DNA of 64,000 nucleotides from Lachnospiraceae bacterium (lineage in GTDB: Bacteria > Bacillota_A > Clostridia > Lachnospirales > Lachnospiraceae): NCBI GenBank assembly GCA_021770615.1, contig JAETQR010000015.1, forward strand, positions 1 to 64,000, given 5' to 3'. A program made the position numbers and the translations under genes. How positions within the stretch are numbered: the stretch's first letter is position 1; each line of letters starts with the position of its first letter. Below the pieces are notes generated by a model. The model was given only the letters and a program-made list of their open reading frames with translations, ran no database searches and was not told the DNA's origin. Below, in pieces: positions 1-7,956 of this stretch.

Positions 1-22
1 CGTTTCTCTTTTTGTTTGCCAT
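1..22 (-). CDS. Start of a gene leaving the window (partial)
   Basis: Seven codons read leftward from an ATG at 20-22 (MANKKRN) and run off the window edge. A clear AAAGGAGG ribosome binding site lies at 34-41 about eleven bases upstream of this ATG, which is the only reason to call a gene here. The product cannot be identified from seven residues. Confidence 0.5.
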
Positions 23-167
23 AGTAAAAGGCCTCCTTTGATAATTTGATTTTATCATAGAAGACCTTTTTGGAATACAGCTATTCTTTTTTTACAGAGA
101 TTTTTTCATAGTCCCGCCGGGGCTTTTCTATATAAATTAATGTAAGAGTTTTTATTGTTTTATCCCA

Positions 168-488
168 TTACTCTAACAAAATAACACTTTGTACACTTAG
201 ATCATCCATACAGTTTTCACCAAAACTAATGGCAAAATGGATGTTATTGCTACTTGCCTCTTCCGAACTAAGGGAAAGTGTAAATGCACAGATTGCTGGA
301 CCACGTTCGTTAGTTTTTGAGCTATCACTACTTGCCGGTTTAGCATTAGTGGTTCCACAGGTGATAAAATCAGTATCCCAACCGCCAGATGGCATAAACA
401 GGGAAGTAGGATACTCTCCCCATTGATGATCGCTGTCACCATTTGTCTGTCCAACTATGACAGAAACGGATTTATAATCTTTTAGCAT
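168..488 (-). CDS. Hypothetical protein, possibly a gene fragment
   Basis: An open frame of 106 codons of unrecognised sequence, rich in Ser, Asn and Asp, with no membrane segment or signal peptide. It begins inside the broken end of the integrase stub (472-573) in a different frame, and its ATG has no convincing ribosome binding site. It may therefore be the 3' part of a gene truncated by the event that broke the integrase. A weak GC-rich hairpin (about 110-126) follows its stop. No function is proposed. Confidence 0.35.
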   Translation of the reverse strand: MLKDYKSVSVIVGQTNGDSDHQWGEYPTSLFMPSGGWDTDFITCGTTNAKPASSDSSKTNERGPAICAFTLSLSSEEASSNNIHFAISFGENCMDDLSVQSVILLE

Positions 489-573
489 ACCGATACTGAT
501 AAAGCAGATCCTTCCTCTGGCTCTCTCCCTTCCTTAAAATTCTTCCCTTATTATCTTTTCTTTTTTCTGACAT
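472..573 (-). pseudogene. N-terminal stub of a Tn916-family integrase
   Basis: An ATG at 571-573, preceded by an AAAGGAG ribosome binding site, opens a 33-codon frame starting MSEKRKDNKGRILRKGESQR. This closely matches, from memory, the arm-binding N-terminus of Tn916/Tn1545-type tyrosine recombinases, which bind the element's direct repeats. The match stops after KD, where these integrases continue with a GRYLYKY-like segment, and the frame ends shortly after. The core-binding and catalytic domains (R-H-R-Y) are absent. It is a relic of a conjugative transposon; no other element genes are visible in the window. Confidence 0.75.
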
Positions 574-686
574 CGTAACTCCTTTCCGCAAAAAGAGCCT
601 TGAAATGACTCATGTCAGATCAAAGCTCCAGTCAGGCTTTTAAAATTATCTTTTGTAACGACTACCAGCTCAACGGCGCCGTTGAA

Positions 687-1658
687 CTAACCTTTGAAAT
701 GTTGTTCCATGCGCTTTATATCATTTTCAGAGTAATGATATACCGGATAAAATTTACAGACCACAATAATGACAATATTCAAAATAAGCAATATTGCCAT
801 ATATTCATAATCAAACTTCAGTACGTTTGCCGCAACCAACACATCTGACAAACCACATAGAAAAACCCGATCGCTGTTCACTAATGCCACGACTATCCCC
901 ACAAACACCGGCAGCATATAAAAAACAAATAACATGAGACGGACCAGTTGCCGACGTTTCCACAAAAGCCGGTTCAAAAACAAAATCAAATATCCCAAGG
1001 TGAAAATTCCCAAAACCCTCATTAGATACATGGTTCGCATCGCTCCGATTATTGGAAACCCACCAATTTCCCCGACACTTATCCCGGGATAATTTGATCC
1101 GGGAAAACCGTATGTAACGAATACCCATATCAATTCCGGAAGATATACGATACCTCCAATGATCAGAGCATCTAAAGCACGTCTTCTTAACGTTTCTTTT
1201 TCTTTTCTATCATATAAAAACACAATAAGAATGATCACGAAGATCGCCTGAACATAATGCAGGATCTCTTCTCCCACCCCAAACAATTCCTTATATCCTT
1301 CCTGATAAACAAGTAACGGAATCGCCTTTTCCTCCGCAAGCCCCTCTATCCCACTCTTCTCTTTGGGAATTTCAACATAAACATATCCCTTTTCTGCTTG
1401 CGGAAGATAAGCAGTGACATGAGAATGTTCCACATCCTCCATCCAGTCGATCTGCGCCATGATCCTCTCAAAATTCCTCTCTGAAATCTGGGATTTATCG
1501 GCATTAACCTGCTCCCTTGCTTCCGTATAACGCAGCCCTTCATACTTCTTAACAAGCTGCCGGAAATCTTCGTCCACCGGATACTGAAAACTCCTCCATA
1601 TGAAAAAGAAGATCTGTAACACAATAGCAAACGCCGCAACGACACAAAACTTCTTCAT
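687..1658 (-). CDS. Multi-pass membrane protein of unknown function
   Basis: About 323 residues starting at MKKFCVVAAF. This start is chosen because GGAGGGAGTGT directly precedes it; an upstream in-frame ATG at 1703 falls in a palindrome and lacks a site. A first hydrophobic helix (about residues 3-22) is followed by a charged extracytoplasmic loop of roughly 110 residues and then six or so membrane segments. The layout resembles permease subunits of ABC-2 type exporters with a large loop after the first helix, but no ATPase gene is adjacent, so this is only an impression. It lies alone between mobile-element debris. Confidence 0.7.
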   Translation of the reverse strand: MKKFCVVAAFAIVLQIFFFIWRSFQYPVDEDFRQLVKKYEGLRYTEAREQVNADKSQISERNFERIMAQIDWMEDVEHSHVTAYLPQAEKGYVYVEIPKEKSGIEGLAEEKAIPLLVYQEGYKELFGVGEEILHYVQAIFVIILIVFLYDRKEKETLRRRALDALIIGGIVYLPELIWVFVTYGFPGSNYPGISVGEIGGFPIIGAMRTMYLMRVLGIFTLGYLILFLNRLLWKRRQLVRLMLFVFYMLPVFVGIVVALVNSDRVFLCGLSDVLVAANVLKFDYEYMAILLILNIVIIVVCKFYPVYHYSENDIKRMEQHFKG

Positions 1659-1690
1659 ACACTCCCTCCATTGCCAATGACCCCTCTTTA

Positions 1691-1741
1691 ACCAAACCTC
1701 CAAACTGGTAACTCTATCTTACACCAGTTTGGAGGTTTGGT
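1691..1741. terminator. Perfect 19-bp inverted repeat
   Basis: The arms 1691-1709 and 1723-1741 (ACCAAACCTCCAAACTGGT and its complement) are perfectly complementary around a 13-nt loop. It lies just after the stop of the Rpn remnant and before the membrane-protein gene, both on the minus strand, so a terminator for the former is the simplest reading. The T-run is weak on either strand. Confidence 0.55.
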
Positions 1742-1756
1742 AAATAGTTTCCCGCT

Positions 1757-1987
1757 CTATAACAATTCCTTCCGGATCCTCTCCACATCCTCGACCGATA
1801 AAGAAGGGACATACTGGACGATTTCCTCAATCGACAATTTACCTGCCTTCAGCATTTGCGTTGCTGTTTCTTTTGCAGCCTCTTTGGCAGCTTTTTGGGC
1901 CGCCTCCTTCGCAGCCTTACGCCTTTCATACTCGATATAATCTAACATGATCTGTTTTTCATCACACATCGCCAACATAATATTCAC
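1757..1987 (-). pseudogene. C-terminal remnant of an Rpn-family nuclease/transposase
   Basis: Seventy-six codons with the tail pattern common in clostridial Rpn (PD-(D/E)XK, recombination-promoting nuclease) proteins. The piece LDYIEYERRKAAKEAA is followed by an Ala/Lys/Glu-rich helix, then a short domain with KLSIEEIVQYVPSLSVEDVE. The nuclease domain of about 200 residues that should precede it is missing, and the piece begins where a downstream in-frame Met happens to lie. Rpn genes are abundant and often decayed in Lachnospiraceae genomes. Whether this tail is still expressed, as internal translation has been reported for some rpn genes, cannot be judged here. Confidence 0.6.
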
Positions 1988-2019
1988 AACCTCCTTCCCG
2001 CATTCCTCTAAATAATTCT

Positions 2020-2496
2020 TTAATACATTTCTTTTATAAACTCAATTTTTAATCTCAAACCCATTCCTTCAGCCAATCGTCTCAATGTAGACAATGATGG
2101 ATTTGCAATACCCCTTTCAATCTTACTTATATCTGCCTGATATATTCCCGTGGCTTCCGATAATTGTTTCTGTGTTAATCCAGCCATTTCCCTGGCTTTT
2201 ACAAGGTTTTCTGCTAATTGGGCAGCAAGATCAACTTCTTGTTTATTACCAGTTTGTACACCATCCTCCCATATATCTTCCGCATCTAAATCAAGCTCAT
2301 CATTCCATGAGATGCCATATCCTCCAGTATCAACCTTTACCTGTTCAAACAGACCAGTTACTTTCTCAAATTCCTTAAATTGTGGAAATACAGGATACAA
2401 TTTACGCATATCATATGTTTTTTCTATACCATTTCGAAATACAACCAGTATTACAAAATCATCCAATGGCTTAACCGATTTGATTTTATGTGCCAT
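2020..2496 (-). CDS. DUF2442-HTH fusion regulator (antitoxin-like)
   Basis: 158 residues in two parts. Residues 1-85 match the DUF2442 fold (IKSVKPLDDFVILVVFRNGI, then YGISWNDELDLDAEDIWEDG). Residues 90-155 are a Cro/CI-type helix-turn-helix (REMAGLTQKQLSEATGIYQA, DISKIERG). The gene for a DUF4160 protein ends 18 bases upstream on the same strand, so the two are probably cotranscribed. DUF4160-DUF2442 gene pairs recur next to each other in many bacteria and have the size and order of toxin-antitoxin modules, but I know of no proof for this exact pair. The HTH part suggests autorepression. Confidence 0.85.
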   Translation of the reverse strand: MAHKIKSVKPLDDFVILVVFRNGIEKTYDMRKLYPVFPQFKEFEKVTGLFEQVKVDTGGYGISWNDELDLDAEDIWEDGVQTGNKQEVDLAAQLAENLVKAREMAGLTQKQLSEATGIYQADISKIERGIANPSLSTLRRLAEGMGLRLKIEFIKEMY

Positions 2497-2514
2497 ATTG
2501 CATCCTCCTCTCCG

Positions 2515-2775
2515 TTATTCTATCGGTGGCAGAACTTCAAACTGTTGCGTCTCCCACATTGTCAATAGTCTGTCACGATAGCATTCAATAAACTCTTTTA
2601 CCAACTTTTGCCCTTTAACCGGAATGTCTCCTTCAAACATTTCCCCGTTTTCCAAAAGAAACATACCAATATAATCTCCATAAATTACATGGATATGTGG
2701 CGGGTTATGTTCTTTCTGACGTAAATACATTTTTATTACAATTCCATAAAACCTTGAAATAAGCGGTATAAACAA
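2515..2775 (-). CDS. DUF4160 family protein
   Basis: 86 residues with the hallmark HNPPHIHVIYGDY motif (residues about 22-34) of the DUF4160 family, a small protein partnered with DUF2442. The central GEMFEGDIPVKGQKLVKEF segment also fits the family. It lies immediately upstream of the DUF2442-HTH gene with an 18-base gap, forming a two-gene operon in an AT-rich accessory region. A role as the effector of a toxin-antitoxin-like module is inference from this arrangement. Confidence 0.85.
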   Translation of the reverse strand: MFIPLISRFYGIVIKMYLRQKEHNPPHIHVIYGDYIGMFLLENGEMFEGDIPVKGQKLVKEFIECYRDRLLTMWETQQFEVLPPIE

Positions 2776-2880
2776 TTCCTTTTTGCGTTTCTGATTTTAT
2801 TATATAGGTTATATCCTATATTGTCAATTACTTTTCCAGCAAAATTAGAATACTTTTTCTCCCTCTGACTTTATTGCTAT

Positions 2881-3393
2881 CTACAATTGCTTAAATTTTT
2901 CTTTTGTATTTGTTCTCATCTTTGCTGTATTAAGTTCTTTTCTTGAAATCAGTTTATATCCATCAAGGTAATAATATTGTTTAGTACCTTCCCAATTTTT
3001 TTGATATCTACTAATTTCACAAATTTTCCCACCAATTTCTAATTGCATTTTCTTAATAATCGATTTCGAAACCTTATGAATTGAATCTTCCACAATAAAT
3101 GCATACCCATGCTGCTTTAATCCATAAAAAAATGTTGTCCCATCCGCTTTTATTATATTAAATCCAGAGATGTGATAAAAATTATCCTTTTTTGTAAAAA
3201 TTGGTGTTATTGAAATAAAGTTTTCTTCAAATAAGTCGCAAGTTTGAATAATACTATTTACTAATTCTATTCTATGCTTTTCCCTTTTAATTTGATCTTT
3301 AGTTTCAAGAGAAAAACCAAAAACAATTCCCCCTATATATATCAGAAAAATTATAACAATGCAGCCACCAATAATCATAAATATATTCATCAT
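2881..3393 (-). CDS. Membrane-anchored hypothetical protein
   Basis: 170 residues: an N-terminal transmembrane anchor (residues 5-27, IIGGCIVIIFLIYIGG) followed by a soluble domain of about 140 residues with no motif I recognise. A good AAGGAG site precedes the paired ATG codons at 3393. The coding DNA is very AT-rich compared with the core genes of the window, which fits horizontal acquisition. It stands alone between the DUF4160 pair and a broken insertion sequence. Confidence 0.6.
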   Translation of the reverse strand: MMNIFMIIGGCIVIIFLIYIGGIVFGFSLETKDQIKREKHRIELVNSIIQTCDLFEENFISITPIFTKKDNFYHISGFNIIKADGTTFFYGLKQHGYAFIVEDSIHKVSKSIIKKMQLEIGGKICEISRYQKNWEGTKQYYYLDGYKLISRKELNTAKMRTNTKEKFKQL

Positions 3394-3529
3394 TCCATAC
3401 TCCTTTATCCTTAATTCATTTCAATTACCTTTTTATCATAATAGTGTTAATATATAAATAGTCAAATTAAAATCAGATATTCTACTAAACCATGTTATAA
3501 TATAGTTTCATTAAAAGAGGGTACTCATT

Positions 3530-4228
3530 ATGTCCAAGACGAAACACAGCAAGCATTTTAAGTTAGATGCTGTTCAATACCACAGGAAAAACCCCGGTTT
3601 TAGCCAGATTGAGCATGATGCCAAAAACCCCAGCATCGGCATCAACACCCTTTCCCAATGGGAAGGTTAATACAGAGATAATTTCAGTAATATTCTCACT
3701 AGCGTTCCGACAATTATTCCCCGGACGAATAAAAGAAGATTGCATGTCTTAAAAAAGAACTTCATGATACACAGATGCACTGGATGTATAAAGAAGTCAT
3801 CGGCATTCTCAACAACTGTTGGCAAATGCTGTTTATACCAAAGCCGCACACCGTCCGGTCACTATCTCTGGAATGCTGAAATTCTCAGACGTATCACGTT
3901 CCAACTACCATGCTTTCCTCCACAGAAAAATATCTGTCTCCAAACAACGTAAGAATCTTTCAAAAACTAATACAACATATTTGCGACAAGTCCAAGTAAA
4001 ACTATGGTGCTTCTAAAATCACCAGTAAATTTCGTAAATCCGACATCCATATCTCCCAAAGGACGATCAGGTTATACATGAAACAAATGGGCATTAAAGC
4101 ACAATGAAGCAAACCATGGATCACCACTACACGGCACTCCAATTTCAACAATAAACTCTACAGCATCTTGAACAAACAGTTCAACCCATTATCTTCTGAC
4201 ATCGTCTGGTGTACACAGACATTAATTC
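3530..4228 (+). pseudogene. Decayed IS3-family transposase (orfA and orfB remnants)
   Basis: Reading through several frameshifts and stops recovers an IS3-type pair. Positions 3530-3670 give MSKTKHSKHFKLDAVQYH and later LSQWEG, the OrfA helix-turn-helix start. Around 3712-3810 comes NYSPDE, a stop, then KKIACLKKELHDTQ and VIGILN, the OrfA leucine-zipper tail. From about 3866 GMLKFSDVSRSNYHAFLHRK, then YMKQMGIKAQ, KPWITTTRHSN and DIVWCTQT match the OrfB HTH_21 region and the beginning of the DDE domain. The rest of the DDE domain is missing, so the element is truncated at its 3' end about 80 bases from the NTPase gene. It is inactive. Confidence 0.85.
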
Positions 4229-4304
4229 TTTACCTATTATAAAAATTACCTTATAACTTATTCTACTAAGTATCTTTTTTCTCCAAAAATTTGAAAGATG
4301 ATTG

Positions 4305-6455
4305 CTAGATCGTATTCCCCATACCTATCTTACTCATAACATAAGTATAATTTATATGTGATATATTACTTGCAACCACATATACTAAGAAGAAAAAATC
4401 TAGTGTTAATCTCAACTCCAGATTTGATTTATAGAATACATATATTCCTCCAAAAGCAATGACAACAACTCCTAAACCGATATAAAACAAACCCTTTTCT
4501 CTAAAGTATCCCACAGCCATATTTACTGTTATTTTTCTTAATTGATACAATGAATATCCTAGTATTACAATCTCAAATCCCAAAAACACTCCCCAATAAT
4601 CTGGGAAAACATAACAAAGAACAACTAATATTGTTCCACAAATTGTTACCGGATAATAATACTTCCTTTCCATCATTTTTAAAAAACGCATAACAATATT
4701 ATACATATAATATGTAGAGAAGAAGCATCCTAGTGCAATAAAGATATAGTACACATTATTTAGCTTATTATTATAATTAGCACCATTAATACAACTGACA
4801 CCAATACTACCCATCATCAAAATTATCAAAAAAATATTAACAAAATAGACATTCCTTCTTTTATAATAACTTTCATATCTTTTTAGAATTGTGACTTTAG
4901 TTTTACTCTCTGACTTTGTAGAATAACTTAAATTCTTATTAACCATTTCTTTTCTATAATGTTCTATGTTTTGTCTGATTTTATTATCGAGATTCTTAAA
5001 ACAATACTCATTAATTTTAAGTGCTATATAATCATGCACTATCCATACTCCTGTCTTAAATCCAGAAAAACCCGGAACTAAACTAATAAATGTATTTTTC
5101 TTTAACAGATGTGTTATGTTATATCTTGTCCTTTCCTCTTTATTTTTTTCCTCCGAATAATCATATTCTACTAAATTTTCCTTTTTTTCAAAGGTAACAC
5201 ATTTTATATCATCCATATTATATCTTTTACCATCACATAATATCTGTAAAATAATTTTCCCTGTTTCACGATTCCTAAAACAATTTATCCAATTATCCAG
5301 ATACAATTCAAATATTTTGTCAATATTATCAATATAAATATCAATATTATAATCAATATCATCTCGATATAACTCGTAAATATATGACACAGTAGAAAAT
5401 TCTACCAATGGAGATATTCCTATCTTTATTTTCGTTAATATTGAACATAGAAAAACTAACGATTCGGGATACCGTCCAGTGCTAAGTACTGGAAGAAAAA
5501 CACCACTGTGTGAAAAATTCTCTTCACAAAAGGCAAGACATTCATTCACCATCTCCATTCCCGTTTTCAAAAAAGTATTAACTAAAATTTTAAGTTGTTC
5601 AATATCATCTTCATCACATCCCAGAAAGTATGTGCAAGTATTATCTTGAATTTTCTCCTTTTCTCCTTTGGGATTCAAAATATGCGTATCTATGTTTTTG
5701 CAAATCTGCTCAAAAAATTCTTGTGGAAAACCAAAAATAAATACTATCCCTGGTGTATGCTCCTCTACTATTTTTCTGATATAGACATAAATGTCTTTAT
5801 TTTCTAAACTTTTTTCAAATTGATCCATAATCACATATTTAGGTTTTTTTTCTTCTATTTTTTGAAAAATCAAATCACATGCAATATCATATTCATTAAA
5901 ATATAAAATCCCCTCCTTTTTTAATTGTTCTTTAACAAACTTCCCCAAAAATATAGATTTCCCTGCTCCACTTGTTCCTGTCAAATATAAGCAATTTAAC
6001 TCTTTGTCCTTTACGTCAAAATCTTCTAATTTTCTACAAAGTGTATCACATTGGCTTTTACGATCCAGCATCATAGGCTTTTTTTTCTTTAGGTTCTTCC
6101 ATGTACGCTCTGATACACAAATAACCTCTCCAGCTTTAATCATATCCTTCGTTATTGCTCCCGGAAATACTTCTGTCTTATGTTCCTCTAATTCTTTTTT
6201 AATATTATCTTGCTTCTTCACTTCAAGCTTTTTTAAAGAAAAACCCACTATACCTGGCATAAGTGGAAAAATAGCACTAATAAATACAATTAGTAACTGA
6301 TTTCCTCCCATGTAATCAAAAAATTTCCCCATGATCTCCATCATCCAGTCATTGATAATAAAATACGTTTGAACCACAATAATTGTCAAACAAGAAATCA
6401 ATAATGATATATTCATTGATTCATTTAAAAAACGATTATAAATAAATTTTTTCAT
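4305..6455 (-). CDS. Membrane-embedded P-loop NTPase (STAND-like)
   Basis: 716 residues. Two N-terminal membrane helices (about 15-35 and 52-73) are followed by a cytoplasmic NTPase with Walker A GTSGAGKS at 160-167 and Walker B KYVIMDQFEKS at 206-216. A helical region without recognised repeats comes next, and about six membrane helices fill the last 180 residues. The lead-in MLDRKSQCDTLCRKLED before the P-loop resembles that of STAND/NACHT-type ATPases. A GAGGAAATGGA site precedes the ATG. The gene follows the patatin-like lipase gene by 19 bases in an operon headed by an HTH regulator. Low GC marks it as acquired. A sensor or scaffold role with the lipase as effector is inference; I know of no characterised homologue. 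Confidence 0.8.
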   Translation of the reverse strand: MKKFIYNRFLNESMNISLLISCLTIIVVQTYFIINDWMMEIMGKFFDYMGGNQLLIVFISAIFPLMPGIVGFSLKKLEVKKQDNIKKELEEHKTEVFPGAITKDMIKAGEVICVSERTWKNLKKKKPMMLDRKSQCDTLCRKLEDFDVKDKELNCLYLTGTSGAGKSIFLGKFVKEQLKKEGILYFNEYDIACDLIFQKIEEKKPKYVIMDQFEKSLENKDIYVYIRKIVEEHTPGIVFIFGFPQEFFEQICKNIDTHILNPKGEKEKIQDNTCTYFLGCDEDDIEQLKILVNTFLKTGMEMVNECLAFCEENFSHSGVFLPVLSTGRYPESLVFLCSILTKIKIGISPLVEFSTVSYIYELYRDDIDYNIDIYIDNIDKIFELYLDNWINCFRNRETGKIILQILCDGKRYNMDDIKCVTFEKKENLVEYDYSEEKNKEERTRYNITHLLKKNTFISLVPGFSGFKTGVWIVHDYIALKINEYCFKNLDNKIRQNIEHYRKEMVNKNLSYSTKSESKTKVTILKRYESYYKRRNVYFVNIFLIILMMGSIGVSCINGANYNNKLNNVYYIFIALGCFFSTYYMYNIVMRFLKMMERKYYYPVTICGTILVVLCYVFPDYWGVFLGFEIVILGYSLYQLRKITVNMAVGYFREKGLFYIGLGVVVIAFGGIYVFYKSNLELRLTLDFFFLVYVVASNISHINYTYVMSKIGMGNTI

Positions 6456-6474
6456 TCCATTTCCTCTTTTTCTC

Positions 6475-7332
6475 TTAAAAATTTATATATTTTCGCATTA
6501 AATCTATATTTTCCTCTGCATCATATATACCTTGAAAATATAACTTTGCTAATTTTCTGGCATTCTTCTCAACACTGCTGATTTTTATCATATTCTTAGG
6601 CTGAATAACAAAAATCTTTCCTTCTTCTTCTAATTGATTAATTTTTTTCTTTAACTCATTATATACACATGGCATCTTATGCAGAGCATCTAATAATTTA
6701 GGATACTTTCTATAATAAATTTCAAAAAATGCCCTTATCAATATTGATTTAGGTTGCTTAATATAATTGCGTTCCCTCGTTAATACAACTACTATCTTTT
6801 CATATTCTTCTTCAAAAGCCTTGTCAATTCCTATTGGAGCAATTATACCACCATCCAAATAATTTCTACCTTTTACTTTTACCATTGGCGCTAATAAAGG
6901 CTGACTACTAGATGCCCTCAAAAATTCAATCATATTTTCATATTTCTCATCGGCATCAAAATATTGTATATCTCCTGTTTCACAATCTGTAGTAGCTATA
7001 AAAAATTTTTGTTTTGTTTCACCTAACCTCTGTCTATTATATGGATACAATTGATCAATCGGATCATTAAATAAATAATCAAAATTAAAAGCGCTTTTTT
7101 TGAGTAACAATTGTCTTATTCCATAATATTTAGAATCACATGAATGCAAAATATTAATTTGTGCTGTCCGCATTTTCTGTCCAGAAATATAATTAGCAGC
7201 AGTTAAGGCCCCCGCAGACACAGCAATTACAGCCGAAAACTCAATATCATATTCTAAAAAAACATCAAGAACTCCTGCCGTATAAAGACTCCTTAACGAT
7301 CCACCTTCTAGTACCAATGCAGCATTATTCAC
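6475..7332 (-). CDS. Patatin-like phospholipase (YjjU/RssA type)
   Basis: 285 residues with the patatin catalytic features: the oxyanion loop LEGGSLRS (residues 8-15), the nucleophile elbow AVSAG with Ser39, and the DGG motif with Asp160 forming the Ser-Asp dyad. The usual first Gly of GXSXG is Ala here. The following ALTAANYISGQ and the C-terminal tail fit the YjjU subgroup. It would hydrolyse acyl chains of membrane lipids. The start is a GTG with AAAGGAG upstream. The gene lies between an HTH regulator (50-base gap) and the membrane NTPase gene (19-base gap). Patatin-like lipases serve as membrane-damaging effectors in CBASS and other phage-defence systems, which motivates the defence proposal. 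Confidence 0.9.
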   Translation of the reverse strand: MNNAALVLEGGSLRSLYTAGVLDVFLEYDIEFSAVIAVSAGALTAANYISGQKMRTAQINILHSCDSKYYGIRQLLLKKSAFNFDYLFNDPIDQLYPYNRQRLGETKQKFFIATTDCETGDIQYFDADEKYENMIEFLRASSSQPLLAPMVKVKGRNYLDGGIIAPIGIDKAFEEEYEKIVVVLTRERNYIKQPKSILIRAFFEIYYRKYPKLLDALHKMPCVYNELKKKINQLEEEGKIFVIQPKNMIKISSVEKNARKLAKLYFQGIYDAEENIDLMRKYINF

Positions 7333-7382
7333 AACACCCTGTCTCCTTTACTCATCTCATTTTTTCCCACACTTACCGCAAT

Positions 7383-7712
7383 TCACTCCTCCAACACCCC
7401 TCTCAAACTCCTCACCACCGACAAAATAACCCTCATCTCATAATCCGAACAATCACTTAATTCCTTCCTCAACACATTCTTTATCTCCAGATCCTCTGCC
7501 ATCTCCGGATAAAACACCTCATAAAGCGGTAGATCCAGCTCCCTTACTAACAGACAAAGTATTTCAAACTTAGGATTTCCGGTATTTTTCTCGATATCTA
7601 TAATCGTCCTTTTACATACGCCGATACGCTCAGCCAGAGCCTCCTGTGATAAGTGTTTTCTCTTTCTTGTTCTGCGGACGATATCACCCAGGGCCTTTTT
7701 CGTCTGGTTCAT
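7383..7712 (-). CDS. XRE-family HTH regulator of the lipase-NTPase operon
   Basis: 109 residues. Residues 8-65 form a Cro/CI-type helix-turn-helix (RKRKHLSQEALAERIGVCKR, then TIIDIEKNTGNP). A C-terminal helical tail is the likely dimerisation part. The gene is first in the operon with the patatin and NTPase genes. Its upstream region has a promoter (7732-7760) and a 24-bp dyad (7767-7790), the layout expected for autoregulation. A GAGGTGAG site precedes the ATG. Confidence 0.88.
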   Translation of the reverse strand: MNQTKKALGDIVRRTRKRKHLSQEALAERIGVCKRTIIDIEKNTGNPKFEILCLLVRELDLPLYEVFYPEMAEDLEIKNVLRKELSDCSDYEMRVILSVVRSLRGVLEE

Positions 7713-7731
7713 CGCAACTCACCTCTTAGAT

Positions 7732-7760
7732 ATTATATAATACACTTGTGACCGCCACAA
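7732..7760 (-). promoter_or_regulatory. Sigma-A promoter of the HTH-patatin-NTPase operon
   Basis: On the minus strand, -35 TTGTGG (7755-7760), a 17-base spacer and -10 TATAAT (7732-7737), ending 19 bases before the HTH start codon. Confidence 0.7.
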
Positions 7761-7766
7761 TCCGCT

Positions 7767-7790
7767 ATAGTTCATTATAATATGAGCTAT
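7767..7790. promoter_or_regulatory. Candidate operator dyad
   Basis: The dyad ATAG-N-TCA-N8-TGA-N-CTAT lies just upstream of the -35 box of the operon headed by the HTH gene. Binding by that HTH protein is inference from position and symmetry. Confidence 0.45.
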
Positions 7791-7856
7791 TGTTCGCCTT
7801 TTCGACACGTTTTGACAAAAATTCACCTGATAAATATATATTCCTATATTTTCTCC

Positions 7857-7906
7857 GAAAAAAACAGGCATACCTACTTGCATTCCTACAAGTACATATG
7901 CCTGTT
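7857..7906 (-). terminator. Terminator after cstA
   Basis: The arms AACAGGCATATGTACTTG and CAAGTAGGTATGCCTGTT (minus strand, two mismatches) are followed by a run of seven T, 50 bases past the cstA stop. Confidence 0.85.
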
Positions 7907-7956
7907 ACCAATCCCTATTCTCAGTGTACAAATAATACTCCGAATCCATGTTTTTA

